NCBI RefSeq assembly: GCF_017161265.1
Contig: NZ_CP031393.1
Location: 1,550,001 to 1,614,000 of the forward strand
Reading direction: 5' to 3'
DNA length: 64,000 nt
Source: Treponema medium
GTDB taxonomy: Bacteria > Spirochaetota > Spirochaetia > Treponematales > Treponemataceae
Part shown: positions 52,569-61,024 of the stretch, piece by piece
Numbering within the stretch: the first letter of the stretch is position 1
Layout of the letters: the number at the start of each line of letters is the position of its first letter
The notes under the pieces: generated by a model
What the model saw: the letters and a program-made list of their open reading frames with translations, nothing else
The model's database searches: none
Told to the model about the DNA's origin: nothing
Translations under genes and position numbers: made by a program

Positions 52569-53777
52569 TCACAATTTACGATGAAATCTCCCCACAAGAC
52601 GCACCGTAATCGGGATGGTGCAGATAAGCCCGATGCTTCCGGCGACTGCGCGCAGTACCTCGGAGGCTAAAAGTTCGAGGTTGATAATTTCGGTAAATCC
52701 GTTGGAGAATAGAATAAACAGCAGCAGTACGGGAATTGAGGTACTGACATACGCCAAAATCAGTGTGTTCGACATCGAGCCGATAATGTCTCGGCCGATA
52801 TTCATGCCGGACTTTATCAGTTGCTTTTTTGATATGTCGGGGCTTACGGAAATAATCTCCCACATTGCCGATGAGATGGACATTGCCACATCCATCACCG
52901 CGCCGAGCGCACCGATCATAATACCTGCAAACAACAAACCTTGATAGTCAATCCTACGGTGCTGCGGTATAAAGGCAAGCATTTGCGCGTCCTCGTTTCC
53001 AAGCCCTGTCAGCATGAGTATCTTACCGGCAATAAATGCGAATATCCCTGCAATGATAACCCCGCCGATTGTACCTATGATGGCTGTATATGTTTTTTTA
53101 TTGTTGCCGCTGATGATCAGCAGCGTGATAACCGTCGCGGAACTGCATACGGCGAGCGCCAATAAGATCGGGTTAAAACCCCGTATAATGCACGGGAGAA
53201 AAATACCGAAAATAAGACCTACGGTAATACCGAGCGTAATCAGCGCTTTGAGGCCGTTTTTTTTGCCGACGATGATAAGCGCCGCTGCAAAGATTACAAT
53301 GAGTGCATAGACTTTTGTGTCCCGTGCGCGCTCATAGATTTTTAAGTTTATTATCTTGCCGGTTTCTTCATCTTCGTCCACCTGCAGTATCATTTTTTCA
53401 TGGAGCCGGAAGATAAGCCGGTACGGAATTGCCAGTTCAATAGTGTTGCGGACGGTATAAACTTCGCCCTTATGCTTGCCGGTTAAAATTTCTATTTTTA
53501 AATGCTGATACCGGAAGTCGGATTCAATCGGAACATCCGGCCTGCTTTCCGCAAGGTCATCATATACGATTTCAATAACGCGCGCTTTTACCACCTGATT
53601 CTTCGGCAGATTAAGTTGCGTGTCGTAATATTCCGCCAATCCTTTATCTTTTGCATCCGTTTCGGCGTTTGTATTTTTTGCAGTATCTTGAGCATAAAGC
53701 TGAGCACATACGGATATGCAGGTAAGTGCCAGCAGTAAGATTTTTTTAGACTTTAAGTAAATATTCGTTTTCCTCAT
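52569..53777 (-). CDS. YibE/F-family membrane protein
   Basis: This 402-aa protein has a signal-like first segment, a soluble beta-rich region to about residue 145 (VVKARVIEIVYDD...GEVYTVRNTIEL) and then seven or eight membrane helices. The family signature is GLLFAGIMIGALGAVMDVAM with SISSAMWEI, followed by GRDIIGSMSNTLILAYV and IGLICTIPITV. The function of the family is unknown; in Firmicutes it has been suggested to be a permease. No operon partner is evident here. Confidence 0.88.
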   Translation of the reverse strand: MRKTNIYLKSKKILLLALTCISVCAQLYAQDTAKNTNAETDAKDKGLAEYYDTQLNLPKNQVVKARVIEIVYDDLAESRPDVPIESDFRYQHLKIEILTGKHKGEVYTVRNTIELAIPYRLIFRLHEKMILQVDEDEETGKIINLKIYERARDTKVYALIVIFAAALIIVGKKNGLKALITLGITVGLIFGIFLPCIIRGFNPILLALAVCSSATVITLLIISGNNKKTYTAIIGTIGGVIIAGIFAFIAGKILMLTGLGNEDAQMLAFIPQHRRIDYQGLLFAGIMIGALGAVMDVAMSISSAMWEIISVSPDISKKQLIKSGMNIGRDIIGSMSNTLILAYVSTSIPVLLLFILFSNGFTEIINLELLASEVLRAVAGSIGLICTIPITVRLVGRFHRKL

Positions 53778-53782
53778 TAGGG

Positions 53783-53813
53783 AACCTCTAAAAACCTCAG
53801 CTTTTTAGAGGTT
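53783..53813. terminator. Family E-like hairpin upstream of the YibE/F gene
   Basis: AACCTCTAAAAA and TTTTTAGAGGTT form a 12-bp stem around CCTCAGC. On either strand a T-rich arm follows, so it could terminate transcription entering from either side. Confidence 0.55.
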
Positions 53814-53839
53814 TTCTTTAGATGTAATTTGCGATGTTG

Positions 53840-53939
53840 CGATGAAAAATGTACGTCCTTGCACATTTTTCATCGGCGAGTTTTAGTCTTACGCCTAAAA
53901 CATCGCGACTGTGTGGAACCACCGCCATCCGTGGCGGTG
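53840..53939 (+). repeat. Hairpin cassette
   Basis: A long stem CGATGAAAAATGT.../...ACATTTTTCATCG (53840-53875, one inner mismatch, loop TCCT), GCGAGTTTTAG...CTAAAACATCGC (53876-53906), linker GACTGTGTGGAACCA, and a perfect 8-bp stem CACCGCCA/TGGCGGTG with loop TCCG (53920-53939). Confidence 0.78.
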
Positions 53940-53981
53940 ATGAAAGCCACTATTGTATAAAAACTTAAATTGAAACTCGTC

Positions 53982-54038
53982 GGGCATTTCTATTCCGAAG
54001 GATGCGAAGCAAATCTAACCGAGTTTTTAGAAATGCCC
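53982..54038. terminator. Family E hairpin (E2)
   Basis: An 11-bp stem GGGCATTTCTA/TAGAAATGCCC encloses a loop with AAGGATGCGAAGCAAATC and TAACCGAGTTTT, nearly the same loop as E1 at 19098-19156 whose stem is different. It lies about 100 bp beyond the 3' end of the Rpn gene. Confidence 0.65.
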
Positions 54039-54139
54039 ATTCGCTTCTTCAAGTTCCAGTACTTCAATGTTGGGATAATCGCTATATAAAATATAATGCC
54101 GATTATAGCAACTGTACTCTATAACCGGCTGATTACATA

Positions 54140-55021
54140 TTAGTTAAGTGATTCTACTTCGGCTAGGGAGAGTCCGGCAATTTTGCAAATATCACTGAGC
54201 GGATAGCCCATAGTAAGCATCGTTTTTGCCGTTTCGAGCTTTGCTTGGCGCGCACCCTCTGCAAGTCCAAGAGATTTACCTTCAATGAGACCTCGTTCAA
54301 GACCTTTCCGCTCAGATTCGCTTATCATTGATAGCCGGTCGCTCTCATATTCCCACGCTGCCTCATACCGCTTGCGTTCTTGTTCATCCAGATAAAAGAT
54401 ATCCATCACTCGTTTTGCCTTCGTCATTATCGGATTTCCCTGTGCTAGCACCTGCCTTACCTCCTTATCGTCTGTTTTGATAAACATAAGCCATTTCTCT
54501 AAGCTTGTCAAATTATTTTTGTTGAGTTTTGTTAGATCTAAAAAGTGAATCTCTAATAGTTCATCCAAAAGTGTTTGTTCCTCGCTTTCCCGTATCTGAT
54601 ACACCGAATGTACCTTGTGGCTCAATTTAAAGGGACTGTTCAGTACATTGATTGCAATACATTTTTTCAAGTTTGAATACTGGAATCCACTGATAAAATG
54701 CTCATGGATTAACTTTGAACAATAAAAAATACTGCGCTTCGGATAGTAATCAAAGTAGGTATTCTGCATTTCCACATCGATTTTGCGGCCGTCTTGTAAG
54801 CGAATTTTTATATCGAGCCGTCCGATTTTGTCGTTATAGAAGCGGGGAAGCTGTTCACTGTTTTCGATACGGACATCATCAAAATCGGTTTTACGCAAAT
54901 CTGTGACCAACGAGAGAAATTCGATCATAATATCTTTATTTTCCTCGGTACCAAAGAGCTTCTTAAATGCATAGTCATTCCGGGCGGTGAACTGCATTGG
55001 GACGTTAGGTAATTTTTTCAT
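54140..55021 (-). CDS. Rpn-family PD-(D/E)XK nuclease (transposase-like), intact
   Basis: This 293-aa protein has the usual parts: FTARNDYAFKKLFGTEENKD, the nuclease core GRLDIKIRLQDGRKIDVEMQ (Asp and the E-x-Q variant of E-x-K), YYPKRSIFYCSKL, and the tail KGLERGLIEGKSLGLAEGAR followed by AKTMLTMGYPLSDICKIAGL. Rpn proteins nick or cut DNA and promote RecA-independent recombination. The leader TATAGGACTGTAGGAGGTGTGAATG (seen in parts) is shared with the pseudogene at 349. Family-E hairpins bracket the gene. Confidence 0.88.
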   Translation of the reverse strand: MKKLPNVPMQFTARNDYAFKKLFGTEENKDIMIEFLSLVTDLRKTDFDDVRIENSEQLPRFYNDKIGRLDIKIRLQDGRKIDVEMQNTYFDYYPKRSIFYCSKLIHEHFISGFQYSNLKKCIAINVLNSPFKLSHKVHSVYQIRESEEQTLLDELLEIHFLDLTKLNKNNLTSLEKWLMFIKTDDKEVRQVLAQGNPIMTKAKRVMDIFYLDEQERKRYEAAWEYESDRLSMISESERKGLERGLIEGKSLGLAEGARQAKLETAKTMLTMGYPLSDICKIAGLSLAEVESLN

Positions 55022-55206
55022 TCACACCTCCTACAGTCCTATATGACTTTTGAAGGTTTTTGGCTGGAAAGAATCAGAAAAGTTTTACATTTTTTAACTA
55101 TAGAGATCTGAAAGAATTCGATAATAGATAACGCATCAGCATAATTACTAATCTCCCATATTCCCCACGTTACCAATGAGTGAATTATGCATTAAAAATC
55201 AACTGA

Positions 55207-55248
55207 GAACCTCTAAAAACTGCAAGTCGGTTAGTTTTTTAGAGGTTC
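55207..55248. terminator. Family E-like hairpin (E6) after the 5'-nucleotidase gene
   Basis: GAACCTCTAAAAAC and GTTTTTTAGAGGTTC form a 14-bp stem around TGCAAGTCGGTTA, about 15 bp beyond the 3' end of the 5'-nucleotidase gene (minus strand). Apart from this, 55022-55263 holds no recognisable feature. Confidence 0.6.
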
Positions 55249-55263
55249 CCTCGTACAAATCAG

Positions 55264-56871
55264 TTATTTGCTGATATCTTTGATGTAATCCGGAGCTTTC
55301 GGCGTAATAGTTTTTGCCGCTTTAATTTCGTCGATTAGGGCATCACGAATCGGAACGTATGTTTCGACGACGTTCGTTGCCTTCGAGAAGTCGTATTTAT
55401 CACCACCGGTAAACATAAAGTCATTGACAACAACCTTATATGTTTTGTTCATATCGAGCGGAGTACCGTCTGCCAATGCGATAGAAGTTACTCTGTTTTC
55501 AAAAGGCTTGGTACTGTCGTATTCAACCTTTAATCCTGCAAACTGTCCGTCTGTGATATTCGGGTTCATAATACCGTGATCAATTGCCTTTTTGATTTCC
55601 GAACCGGGGAGATCGAACACTACCAAGTAATTGTCGAACGGCATGATTTCGTATAGATCGGCGACGGTAATATTTCCTGCCGCAAGCGTTCTGCGTAATC
55701 CGCCGCCGTTTTGAATGGCGATGTCCGCTTTGCCTACTTTCCGCTGAGCTTCAGAAGCCCATACGCCGAGCAAGGTGTTGCTGCCCTTATCCTTTCTTTC
55801 GTGCGTAAACTCAGCAGCAGCAGTACCGATTACTTCGCCTAAGATCGGTTTTAGGTCGGCATCGTATTTTGCATAGAGGGCCTTACCTTCTTCATCCTCG
55901 ACGATAGTGTCTTTGTGCTTCCAAATTTCATCAAGGGCAGGAGTAATCAAAGCGATGTTTTTATTTTCATCAAAGGTGATGCTGAGCTTTCCAACTGCGC
56001 GTCCATAGCAGTAAGCCTGCATAATCGGCATACCGTCTACAGCGCCCTGTACCGGCCGATGGCTGTGAGCAGATAATATTGCGTTTAACCCCTTAATTTG
56101 AGCAAGAGCAACTGCATTTCCGGTGATTTCTTCACCCTTCTGATCGGAATCAATGTGGGTTAATGCGATGATGGCATCCGGTTTCCCTTCTTTAGCTTTT
56201 CCGGCCAACAGGTAGTCAACCCATTGCTGTCCGGCTTTAACGGGATCGGTAAACTCCAAACCGCTGACATGTTCCGCTTTTGTGAGGGTTACCGTATCGG
56301 GATGAGCTAAACCGACAAACGCAATTTTATAACCGCCTTTGGTAATAATCGCGTATGGCTTTGCCCACGAGACAGGTTTTTTGGTGTTTTTGTCGACGAT
56401 ATTTGCCGCCAAGAAAGTAAAATTGCCGTCTTTCTGCCATTCCTTCATGTGCTTTACGCCCCAGTCGAATTCGTGGTTTCCGACTGCGCATACCGATACG
56501 CCCATTGCCTTCATCATTGCGGAAACCGGTGCACCGTAGGTCAAATTGGAAATTGCTGTACCTTGGTAGTTATCACCGCCTGCTACGACAATCGTATTCG
56601 GGTTTTCCCTTTGTGCGGTGTGCACATAGCCGAGCAGCTTTGCCATACCGGCATTTTTCCCTTTACCGGGACGGGCATCTTCCGCGACGTTACCGTGAAA
56701 GTCGTTGAATAGAAGCACATCCACTTGATTGGCCGGCGCTGTTGCTTCAATAGCGTTGTATTGCTTTGATACAGCTGCCGGAGCGGATTCAGTTGTTTTA
56801 CACGACGGGAACAGCATAAATGCGGCCGCCAGAACAACGAACAGTGTTTTAAAAACTTTTTTCTGCGTCAT
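55264..56871 (-). CDS. ushA: 5'-nucleotidase / UDP-sugar hydrolase lipoprotein
   Basis: This protein of about 535 aa starts at ATG 56871 (AAGGAG seven bases upstream; a longer frame to 56985 has no support). A lipobox ends MLFPSC. Metallophosphatase motifs: VDVLLFNDFHGNV, VVAGGDNYQGTAIS, AVGNHEFDWG and AILSAHSHRPVQG. The C-terminal 5'-nucleotidase domain has IQNGGGLRRTLAAGNITVAD and YKVVVNDFMFTGGDKYDFS. It releases nucleosides and phosphate from nucleotides outside the cytoplasm, useful to a purine-scavenging organism. The symbol is by family; substrate range is not known. Confidence 0.88.
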   Translation of the reverse strand: MTQKKVFKTLFVVLAAAFMLFPSCKTTESAPAAVSKQYNAIEATAPANQVDVLLFNDFHGNVAEDARPGKGKNAGMAKLLGYVHTAQRENPNTIVVAGGDNYQGTAISNLTYGAPVSAMMKAMGVSVCAVGNHEFDWGVKHMKEWQKDGNFTFLAANIVDKNTKKPVSWAKPYAIITKGGYKIAFVGLAHPDTVTLTKAEHVSGLEFTDPVKAGQQWVDYLLAGKAKEGKPDAIIALTHIDSDQKGEEITGNAVALAQIKGLNAILSAHSHRPVQGAVDGMPIMQAYCYGRAVGKLSITFDENKNIALITPALDEIWKHKDTIVEDEEGKALYAKYDADLKPILGEVIGTAAAEFTHERKDKGSNTLLGVWASEAQRKVGKADIAIQNGGGLRRTLAAGNITVADLYEIMPFDNYLVVFDLPGSEIKKAIDHGIMNPNITDGQFAGLKVEYDSTKPFENRVTSIALADGTPLDMNKTYKVVVNDFMFTGGDKYDFSKATNVVETYVPIRDALIDEIKAAKTITPKAPDYIKDISK

Positions 56872-57043
56872 TTGCATACTCCTTATGTTCTTTAGTGTAA
56901 AACGGATAGAGAAAAAATGCAAGGAAAAAAGAGAGAAAATGGCGCGCAGTGGCGGTGTTGAGCAAAAAGCTATAGCTGTGTACAAGCTGTGCGTCTCTCA
57001 TTCGTAATTGATTCGTACAGGGGTTAATATCCGCCGTTTCTCT

Positions 57044-57136
57044 ACCGCTACGGACGGCGGTGGTTCCAAATAGCAGCGATGTTTTGGCATGCCGCAACAT
57101 CGCAGTCAAAACGATACACGGATGTATAGTTTTGAC
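57044..57136 (-). repeat. Hairpin cassette
   Basis: On the minus strand: a 14-bp stem (one mismatch) with loop TCCG (57105-57136), GCGATGTT...AACATCGC (57076-57103), linker GCTATTTGGAACCA, and ACCGC.../...GCGGT around GTCCGT (57044-57061). The rest of 56872-57190 shows only AT-rich DNA upstream of the nucleotidase gene. Confidence 0.7.
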
Positions 57137-57190
57137 GAATGCACTGCGTTGGGACTGCCGATTAAAATGAAAAATGTAAGAATTTTTCCG

Positions 57191-59113
57191 TTAATCGGCG
57201 AATAAAGTGTCGATTTGTTTACTATATAATGTAGTGATCTTATAGCGCATTATGTCCTGCTTTGCCGAAAGTTCCACACCTGCTTCAAAAGGTTTGGCAA
57301 GGAGCGCAAAACGATTAATCCGTTCAAACAGCTTAAAGCCGTTTTCATGGTTTATCAGCGAAGCGATTTGTTGTTCAAACAGTTTCTTGATTTCCGGTTT
57401 TACCAGCAGTTCTTCAAATGAGGCTGCCAGTATCCCTTGCTCTGCCGCATAGCTTTTAACCTCTGTTTCGTCTGCAACAATGAGCGCTCCTAAAAAGCGC
57501 TGATCCTGCCCGAGAACCACAGCTTGCGCGATAAACGAGGATTCTTGCAGCTTCATTTCTATCGGTACCGGCTCGATATTTTCTCCGCCGCGTAGTACAA
57601 TCGTATCCTTTTTTCTGCCGCGCAGGATAAGTTCGCCGTCAAGCGTTTTAAAGCCGAGGTCGCCGCTGTCGAACCAACCATCCTTATCGATAACCGCATC
57701 GGTTAAATCCTGCCGCTTGTAATACCTCTTCATAACACTGGTGCCGCGGATCATTACGGTACCGAGTTGACCTACCGGCAGCTCTTTCCCGTTGTCATCG
57801 ACAATCTTTACCGTTGTACACGACAGCGGCTTCCCGATAGTGCCGAATACGGGGCGTCCGAGCGGGCGAACCGACACAACCGGTGCAGTTTCGGTTAAAC
57901 CGTAGCCTTCGGTAACGCTTACACCAATCGCCCAGAAAAAAGCATCGATATTCGGCGGTAGCGCTCCTCCGCCTGAAACCCCTTGCCGGAAGCTGGTGCC
58001 GAGTTTGGTACGGATCTTTTTAAACACGAGCACGTTACCCAGCGCATAGAGCGGCAGGGTGAGAAGATACGGTATAAAGGAAACAATCGGACGGGTGATC
58101 TTCGTATAAAAAACAAAATGAGGATTAAGCCCTTTAACATTCCGCGCATGGTGTGCATGGAACAGACCTACCGCGACAAAGAAGTTGAACAGTTTTTGCT
58201 TAATGCCGCCTGCCTGCTTCATTGCCTTAAAAACACCGGTATAGACGGACTCCCAGATACGCGGCACCGATGGGAACAGTGCCGGATTGGTTTTTGCAAT
58301 GTCTGCAAGCAAGATGCTTCCCACCGGTTTGGAGTACACCATCCCCGCGGCAGAAGCCAAAATAACATATTCACAGAGCCGCTCAAAGCTATGCCATACC
58401 GGCAGTACTACGATCGCCTTTTCACCGGGATAGAGGATAACTCTCGTTTTAAGGTCATCCAGCTGCACAATAAAGTTCTTATGTGTCAGCATAACACCCT
58501 TGGGTTCTCCTGTCGTACCGGAGGTAAAAATGATCGTAGCGACTTCCGTATCGCCGCCTTTTTCCAGCTCCTGTTCAACCGCTTCGGGGTGTTCTTTTCG
58601 ATATGCCATACCCCGTTCGATAATCTCATTGTAGCTGTACATTGTAAAGCGGGAAGTGTCGCCCTTTGTTTTGAGTTCTTCATCTTGAATATCAAAAGGA
58701 TCAAAAACAATGAGCGTTTTAAGCAGCGGGAACTGCGGCTGATTTTTCAGAATTTTTATGAATTGATCCCGATTTTCTATGACAGCAGCCGTACATTCAG
58801 CGAAAGATAAAATGCGTACCAAATCCTGTTCGGTTGCATCGCAGCCGCGCGGAACATCAGCCGCTCCGATCGCCATAATCCCCATACTGGCATGGTACCA
58901 TTCTTTCCGATTATCTGCGATAAGGCCGACTCTATCTCCTCGCGTGATGCCGAGGGATAACAGTCCGCCTGCAAAACTCAATACCCGATCAAAAACATCA
59001 GAGTAGGAGAGGGGAATAAAATCGCCTCGCTCATTCTTTGAATATTGAGCGGCAATATTCGGATATTTTTTTGTAATTTGTTGCAACAATTGCGGCATTG
59101 TGATGTCGTTCAT
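57191..59113 (-). CDS. Long-chain fatty-acid-CoA ligase (AMP-binding)
   Basis: This 640-aa protein activates fatty acids with ATP and CoA. Motifs: the P-loop-like IIFTSGTTGEPKGVMLTH (about 200), GYGLTETAPVVSVRPLG, GWFDSGDLGFKTLDGELILR and RKKDTIVLRGGENI (hinge Asp/Lys region). A hydrophobic region near residues 330-365 (VSFIPYLLTLPLYALGNVLV) may anchor it to the membrane, as in FadD15-like enzymes. It probably loads host or medium fatty acids for lipid synthesis. A T11 tract lies in its upstream region. Confidence 0.92.
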   Translation of the reverse strand: MNDITMPQLLQQITKKYPNIAAQYSKNERGDFIPLSYSDVFDRVLSFAGGLLSLGITRGDRVGLIADNRKEWYHASMGIMAIGAADVPRGCDATEQDLVRILSFAECTAAVIENRDQFIKILKNQPQFPLLKTLIVFDPFDIQDEELKTKGDTSRFTMYSYNEIIERGMAYRKEHPEAVEQELEKGGDTEVATIIFTSGTTGEPKGVMLTHKNFIVQLDDLKTRVILYPGEKAIVVLPVWHSFERLCEYVILASAAGMVYSKPVGSILLADIAKTNPALFPSVPRIWESVYTGVFKAMKQAGGIKQKLFNFFVAVGLFHAHHARNVKGLNPHFVFYTKITRPIVSFIPYLLTLPLYALGNVLVFKKIRTKLGTSFRQGVSGGGALPPNIDAFFWAIGVSVTEGYGLTETAPVVSVRPLGRPVFGTIGKPLSCTTVKIVDDNGKELPVGQLGTVMIRGTSVMKRYYKRQDLTDAVIDKDGWFDSGDLGFKTLDGELILRGRKKDTIVLRGGENIEPVPIEMKLQESSFIAQAVVLGQDQRFLGALIVADETEVKSYAAEQGILAASFEELLVKPEIKKLFEQQIASLINHENGFKLFERINRFALLAKPFEAGVELSAKQDIMRYKITTLYSKQIDTLFAD

Positions 59114-59129
59114 GCCAAAACGCTAGCAT

Positions 59130-59140
59130 AAAAAAAAAAA
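59130..59140 (-). promoter_or_regulatory. T11 homopolymer between a -35-like box and the acyl-CoA ligase start
   Basis: On the minus strand TTGACT (59148-59143) is followed by GA, eleven T, then ATGCTAGCG and the start codon at 59113. The -10 box is not clear. If the run lies in a promoter spacer, its length could vary expression. Confidence 0.4.
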
Positions 59141-59151
59141 TCAGTCAAGTA

Positions 59152-59296
59152 AAAGGTAACCTCTTCAGACGGTCTTCGGATATTCCCGCAAAATAAAGAG
59201 GCTGTTCGACCAGAGTTGAACCTCTTCGCGGTTCAAATGGTCTCACAGCCTCTTTATTTTGCGATTTTGTTCTATTTGTCTGATGAGGTTACCTTT
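59152..59296. repeat. Family A foldback repeat, copy A6 (empty loop)
   Basis: Outer arms AAAGGTAACCTC.TCAGAC and complement; middle arms CGCAAAATAAAGAGGCTGT and complement; apex TTGAACC-TCTTCGC-GGTTCAA. Both paired arms differ from those in other copies. Confidence 0.82.
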
Positions 59297-59310
59297 CTGG
59301 TAAAATAAAA

Positions 59311-59340
59311 TGTGTGAAATTTTTGACAAAATTTCACACA
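59311..59340. repeat. Family D hairpin (D4) between A6 and A7
   Basis: A perfect 13-bp stem TGTGTGAAATTTT/AAAATTTCACACA with loop TGAC, followed by GAAGG. The core AAATTTT is as in D1 and the foot differs on both sides. Confidence 0.78.
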
Positions 59341-59346
59341 GAAGGA

Positions 59347-59489
59347 GGGCAACTTCATCAGACGGTTTCCGGATATTCCCGCAAAATAAAAAGGCTGTTC
59401 GACCAGAGTTGAACCTCTTCGCGGTTCAAATGATCTCACGGTCTCAATTTTTCCGCGATTTATACCTACTCTGTCTGATGCGTTTACCC
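59347..59489. repeat. Family A foldback repeat, copy A7 (empty loop, decayed)
   Basis: It shares the left half with A6 (CGGATATTCCCGCAAAATAA, GACCAGAGTTGAACC) but its right middle arm has changed (CTCAATTTTTCCGCG), so pairing is partial. The region 59114-59624 consists of A6, D4, A7 and a short family-B copy. Confidence 0.7.
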
Positions 59490-59512
59490 TGCTTACGGAA
59501 AAGAAAAGCTTG

Positions 59513-59567
59513 CCGTAAGCCTTTTAAAAATAGACGGCGCAGTAGATGTGTCGTATATTTTCAAAAG
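59513..59567 (+). repeat. Internally deleted family B repeat (copy B4)
   Basis: The left end CCGTAAGCCTTTTAAAAATAGACGGCG is joined directly to the right end CAGTAGATGTG...TATATTTTCAAAAG; the core is missing. A GCTTACGG/CCGTAAGC hairpin overlaps its left side (59491-59520). Confidence 0.65.
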
Positions 59568-59624
59568 ACGTATGATTGACGGCAAAGAGGTTTCCTCTTA
59601 CAATGAAAAAAAAGGAGCTAACGT

Positions 59625-60026
59625 ATGGATGATTGTATTTTTTGTAAGATTATTAAAGGTGAAATTCCGTGCATGAAAATCTATGAAGATGAATACACAA
59701 TTGTCTTTATGGATATTGCAAAAGATGTTGACGGTCACATGCTGGTCGTTCCCAAGAAGCATGTGACGAATATCTTGGATGCGGACGAAGAGACGCTCCA
59801 TCACGTAATGGATACGGTAAAAAAAGTCGCTAACCATTGTGTGACTGACTGCGGATATGAGGGTATCAATATGCTCAATGCAAATAATCAATGTGCAGGG
59901 CAGACGATCTTTCACCTGCATATACACCTTATTCCGCGGAAATCAGGTGATGCCGTGCCGAGTTTCCCGAAATTCGGCGGCGCAGTACACCCGCTCGAAG
60001 AAACCTACAAAAAACTCAAGATGTAA
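59625..60026 (+). CDS. HIT-family nucleotide hydrolase (HINT-like)
   Basis: This 133-aa protein opens DDCIFCKIIKGEIPCMKIYE, with the zinc-type Cys pair, and has HMLVVPKKHVTNI and the histidine triad FHLHIHLIPR (HxHxH) near 105. HINT proteins hydrolyse phosphoramidates of AMP such as those from aminoacyl-AMP. AAAGGAG precedes the start. It lies 65 bp before ispE, perhaps in the same transcript. Confidence 0.93.
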   Translation: MDDCIFCKIIKGEIPCMKIYEDEYTIVFMDIAKDVDGHMLVVPKKHVTNILDADEETLHHVMDTVKKVANHCVTDCGYEGINMLNANNQCAGQTIFHLHIHLIPRKSGDAVPSFPKFGGAVHPLEETYKKLKM

Positions 60027-60092
60027 AGCACACATCCGCCGGATCGGAGATATTTTGGAGATATTTGGGGCGGTTGACAAAACTCATATTAT

Positions 60093-60977
60093 ATGAATAA
60101 TGCTTCAAGCATGAGTGCCGATGCAATTAGTCTTTGTGCGTATTCAAAGATTAATATTCATCTAAAGGTTCTGGCAAAAAGAGAAGATGGGTTTCATAAC
60201 CTTGAAAGTATTTTTCAGCGTATTTCAATAGCGGATTATCTTTCCATAACACAATCAGGCGATTCGCACAGTTGTACGGTTGAATCTCCTGTATTGCCTT
60301 TACCGGCTGAGAACACATTGACTAAAGCATGGGAAGTGTTTAAAGGCGCAACAGGAATTAATGCGGGCATAAAGGTTCGGTTAATAAAAAATCTCCCTGC
60401 AGGAAGCGGTTTAGGAGCAGGTTCATCCGATGCGGCTGCTTTACTGAAGGGCGTAAATGAGCTTTTTGAAATGCCGTTGAGCGATTCAGAGCTTACAACA
60501 CTTGCTTTACAAGTCGGTAGCGATGTGCCATTTTTTCTTAGGGGCGCTGCTGGAATTGTTACAGGACGGGGAGAGGTTTTTGAGCCGATACAATCCCGTA
60601 CTGACTGTTTCGGTATCCTGATTTGGCCGGATGTGCAGAGTTCAACGAAAGAAGCTTATTCGCTTTTGGATAAACAAAAGCGAATACTATCCGGCGAATA
60701 TGAAGCATGGGGATATGAAAAGCTGATAAAGCAGTATCATGATCCGCTTGGAAGATGGTGTTTTGTAAATGATTTTCAGCCGGCGCTTGAGCAGCGCTAC
60801 CCCGTTATCGGTCGTGTGCGTAAAGAGCTTTACGAACAAGGTGCAGCATTTGCACAGATGAGCGGGTCGGGTTCGGCTGTTTTCGGATTGTTTAGCTCTG
60901 AGAGCCTTATGGCTTCCGCTTTCCAAGTCTTGGCAAAAAGATGGAGCTGGTGTAAACCGTTCCTTTTACTTGCCTAA
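60093..60977 (+). CDS. ispE: 4-diphosphocytidyl-2-C-methyl-D-erythritol kinase
   Basis: This 294-aa protein is of usual length. It phosphorylates CDP-methylerythritol in the MEP route to isoprenoids. GHMP kinase motifs: AYSKINIHLKVLAKREDGFH at the N-terminus (substrate and catalytic Lys), the ATP loop PAGSGLGAGSSDAAALLKG near 106, the catalytic Asp in VGSDVPFFLRG, and motif 3 AQMSGSGSAVFGLF. The stop codon overlaps the -35 box of the spoVG promoter. Confidence 0.94.
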   Translation: MNNASSMSADAISLCAYSKINIHLKVLAKREDGFHNLESIFQRISIADYLSITQSGDSHSCTVESPVLPLPAENTLTKAWEVFKGATGINAGIKVRLIKNLPAGSGLGAGSSDAAALLKGVNELFEMPLSDSELTTLALQVGSDVPFFLRGAAGIVTGRGEVFEPIQSRTDCFGILIWPDVQSSTKEAYSLLDKQKRILSGEYEAWGYEKLIKQYHDPLGRWCFVNDFQPALEQRYPVIGRVRKELYEQGAAFAQMSGSGSAVFGLFSSESLMASAFQVLAKRWSWCKPFLLLA

Positions 60978-60998
60978 GAATACTTTGCGGTGTATAAT
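60970..60998 (+). promoter_or_regulatory. Predicted spoVG promoter (TTGCCT-17-TATAAT)
   Basis: TTGCCT (60970-60975) and TATAAT (60993-60998) are 17 bases apart and about 27 bases before the spoVG start. Confidence 0.6.
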
Positions 60999-61024
60999 AA
61001 GTCTACCGTAAGGAGGGGCATAGT

